Shown in pieces: positions 62,321 to 64,000 of a stretch of 64,000 nt of DNA (positions are counted from its first letter, which is position 1; each line of letters opens with the position of its first letter). The position numbers and the translations under genes are program-made. The notes beneath the pieces are model-generated. The model had not been told where the DNA came from, did not search any database, and saw only the letters and a list, made by a program, of their open reading frames with translations. This stretch comes from a virus, in the IMG/VR virus record IMGVR_UViG_3300045012_000181, positions 1-64,000 of that record, one strand, 5' to 3'.

Positions 62321-62515
62321 ATGTCAAGAGAAGTTTATGATAATCCGTGTGATGCCGGAATGCATCGCTACTTTGTTATTACGGATGGCACAGTTGAGGG
62401 TCTGGAGACCATTAAGGTTTATTCCGTTATCGCCTGTACTGTATGTGCTGATAGCAGGCTTTTGGAGCACATCATGGTCAAGGATGCGGACAAGTTAACA
62501 CAAAAAGGAAAATAA
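62321..62515 (+). CDS. Hypothetical Cys-containing protein (64 aa)
   Basis: CDAGMHRYFVITDGTVEGLE and IACTVCADSRLLEH. Similar to short phage proteins with a zinc site. Function unknown. Confidence 0.55.
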   Translation: MSREVYDNPCDAGMHRYFVITDGTVEGLETIKVYSVIACTVCADSRLLEHIMVKDADKLTQKGK

Positions 62516-62521
62516 AACTCC

Positions 62522-63190
62522 ATGAGTTCTCGTCAATCCACAGTTGCCACCAGCGTCAGCCAGAATGCCCTGCAGTATCAGGCGCCTAATGGCTTCGCCG
62601 TTGTTCAAAATGATATCGCTCTGTCTAACCAATCCGGAAATCCGGCTCTTAAAGGCATCGTTAGCGGTTTGGGTACTACGGCGGCCGCCACACAAACCCT
62701 ACCCATCCTTACTTCTTCGGGTGCCAATCATGGCCTCACTAGTTCGGGCACCACGGCCACTTGTACCTTGGGCTCGCCGCATGGCTATGCCATAGGCGCC
62801 GGCAGCATCACGGCTACTGTAAGTGCCAGCAATGCGGCCTATAACGTAACGGGTGCCACCGTGGCCTTCATAAGCCCTTATGCCTTCACCTATACGACTT
62901 CCGGTTCAAATTTGGCCGTCTCGGATGGCGGCACGGTTGTCATCACCACCCCGGCTTGGAGCACCACGCAGAGCGCCAATCAGGGCTTTAGCCCCCTGCC
63001 CGCCGGTACGGCCGTGGGAACCACGGGCCAGCCCTTCTATGGGGGCATCACGGGTACGACCTTTAATAGTGCCACCACGGGCACGATTGAAACTTGGGGC
63101 GATGGTACCTTCTGGGATCTGACCAACAACCGAGCCGTCAGTGTAAATGCCCTGGGTTTTGATCCGGCCTTCCAAGGGCACTCGGCCTAG
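62522..63190 (+). CDS. Probable virion protein, long form (222 aa)
   Basis: STVATSVSQNALQYQAPNG at the start and ETWGDGTFWDLTNNRAVSVN at the end match the next gene, while the middle is a Ser/Thr/Gly-rich beta part (TTATCTLGSPHGYAIGAGSI). It looks like a capsid or tail surface protein with an extra inserted domain. Paralogue of 63221-63508. Confidence 0.65.
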   Translation: MSSRQSTVATSVSQNALQYQAPNGFAVVQNDIALSNQSGNPALKGIVSGLGTTAAATQTLPILTSSGANHGLTSSGTTATCTLGSPHGYAIGAGSITATVSASNAAYNVTGATVAFISPYAFTYTTSGSNLAVSDGGTVVITTPAWSTTQSANQGFSPLPAGTAVGTTGQPFYGGITGTTFNSATTGTIETWGDGTFWDLTNNRAVSVNALGFDPAFQGHSA

Positions 63191-63220
63191 TTCTAAGTCC
63201 AATAAAAAGGAAAATCAAAT

Positions 63221-63508
63221 ATGGCTTCGCGTCTTACAGCAGTTTCAACAAGTGTTAGTCAGAACGGCAACCAGTATGGTGCCGGTCAGGCCGGGGCTTC
63301 TCAGGTGGATATTTTCCTGAGCCCCGTGCCGGCGCTCAATTTGGGTTCGGCCCTTTCAAACGCCATCCTCGGAACAACCATTCGTGGTAATCTTGTCAGT
63401 ACCATCGAGTGCTGGTCTGATGGCGTTGTCTGGGACGTTACAAACACCCGTGCGCTTATTCCCAATTTGGATTACGATCCCAGTTTGCGGATGCGTTCCG
63501 GACTTTAA
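63221..63508 (+). CDS. Probable virion protein, short form (95 aa)
   Basis: TAVSTSVSQNGNQYGAGQAG and ECWSDGVVWDVTNTRALIPN are paralogous to the ends of the preceding 222-aa protein, without its middle domain. Preceded by AAAAAGGAAAATCAAAT. Function unknown, likely structural. Confidence 0.65.
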   Translation: MASRLTAVSTSVSQNGNQYGAGQAGASQVDIFLSPVPALNLGSALSNAILGTTIRGNLVSTIECWSDGVVWDVTNTRALIPNLDYDPSLRMRSGL

Positions 63509-63534
63509 AAATCTAACAATCCTGTGAGGGGAAT

Positions 63535-64000
63535 ATGTCAGAAGAAAGTAAAGCACCAGAATTTATCGGTGAAAGCCTTGAAAGTCTTTCTCCAGTAAAG
63601 AATAAAGTTGGTCTAATACTGGGTTTGCCTTTGGGTCGACAGGTGGTTCGTAGGGAATGGGCGCATGCCATGATGACAATTGGCTGGCCGCTTAACATAA
63701 CCATAATGCATAGCGTGGTTACGGATATGGCCATCTCGGATGCCCGGAACCTAATCTGTAAACAGGCACAAGAGGTTGGCGCCAAGTTTATTTGGTTCGT
63801 TGATGATGATACCGTTGTGCCCTCGGCCAGCATTCGAATGCTCATGTATCAGTTGGAACAGCATCCTGATGTATTGGCCATTGGCGGTATTTATTGTTGC
63901 AAGACCGAACCCACCCAGCCCATGGTCTTTGCGGACTTCGGTGCGGGTTCATACTGGGATTGGACCCTGGGCGAGACCTTCGAGTGCGCGGCCGTTGGAA
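63535..64000 (+). CDS. Glycosyltransferase (GT-A fold), 3' end cut off by window
   Basis: ATG at 63535 follows GAGGGGAAT. Visible 155 residues: KVGLILGLPLGRQVVRREW, DARNLICKQAQEVGAKFIWF and FVDDDTVVPSASIRMLM, where DDD is the metal- and nucleotide-sugar-binding DxD of GT-A enzymes, then LAIGGIYCCKTEP. It could glycosylate virion proteins or host surface. Truncated at the window end. Confidence 0.75.
   Translation, partial: MSEESKAPEFIGESLESLSPVKNKVGLILGLPLGRQVVRREWAHAMMTIGWPLNITIMHSVVTDMAISDARNLICKQAQEVGAKFIWFVDDDTVVPSASIRMLMYQLEQHPDVLAIGGIYCCKTEPTQPMVFADFGAGSYWDWTLGETFECAAVG

Noticed and set aside
1-64000. CRISPR array, IS element, integrase or attachment site
   Set aside because: No regularly spaced direct repeats, transposase motifs or recombinase motifs were seen by eye on either strand.

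Overview
This window is a piece of a tailed dsDNA bacteriophage genome (Caudoviricetes). It carries terminase small and large subunits, a sigma-like factor, freestanding nucleases, a phage peptide deformylase, an RNA ligase and many very short, tightly overlapping genes (ATGA, GTGA, TAATG junctions). The base composition is moderately GC-rich and ribosome binding sites are of the strong AGGAGG type, so the host is a bacterium; nothing seen names it. No integrase or attachment site was seen.

Layout. Positions 54242 down to 1 form one long minus-strand region of early/middle genes. Positions 54541 to 64000 are plus-strand packaging and structural genes. The two are divided by a divergent intergenic region (54243-54540). 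Within the minus region, from right to left: 50-54 kb holds small genes preceded by structured leaders and terminators; 42-50 kb holds small membrane, lipoprotein and zinc-finger genes, two oxygenase-like proteins and a macro-domain protein; 39.7-42.5 kb is a Ro60 (TROVE) gene with an array of Y RNA genes; 36-38.3 kb is a NAMPT/PRPP-synthetase pair; 32-33.2 kb is RtcB; 22.3-23.8 kb has two long gene-free, hairpin-dense stretches that look like large structured RNAs; 8.8-31 kb is rich in amide/peptide-bond chemistry (three phiEco32-type amidoligase-like proteins, ATP-grasp, class II glutamine amidotransferase, two gamma-glutamylcyclotransferases, GNAT, HisRS-like protein); 1-6 kb ends with a DHH phosphoesterase, a Cas4/RecB-like nuclease, a homing endonuclease and a sigma factor.

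How the parts may work together. (1) RNA handling: Ro60, at least five Y RNAs (one with a tRNA-mimic head like bacterial YrlA), RtcB and an Rnl2-like ligase resemble the bacterial rsr-Y RNA-rtcB RNA-repair operon spread over a phage genome. (2) NAD+ metabolism: the NAMPT-like and PRPP-synthetase-like genes sit next to each other as in the NARP1 NAD+ reconstitution pathway that counters NAD-depleting immunity. (3) Amidoligase cluster: the enzyme set matches the phiEco32-like set predicted to build or modify a peptide or surface compound. (4) The late region encodes an Fn3-DUF3494 (ice-binding fold) protein, Ig-like proteins and a glycosyltransferase, suggesting decorated virions.

The strongest novelty candidate is the Ro60-Y RNA array. 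Five RNAs share a 6-bp basal helix, an asymmetric internal loop (5' TGCCGTA-like, 3' TGATGC-like), an 8-11 bp helix and a TACTTC motif, but have unrelated heads. Second are the two long structured RNA regions at 22.3-23.8 kb. All functional statements come from motif recognition by eye, without database searches.
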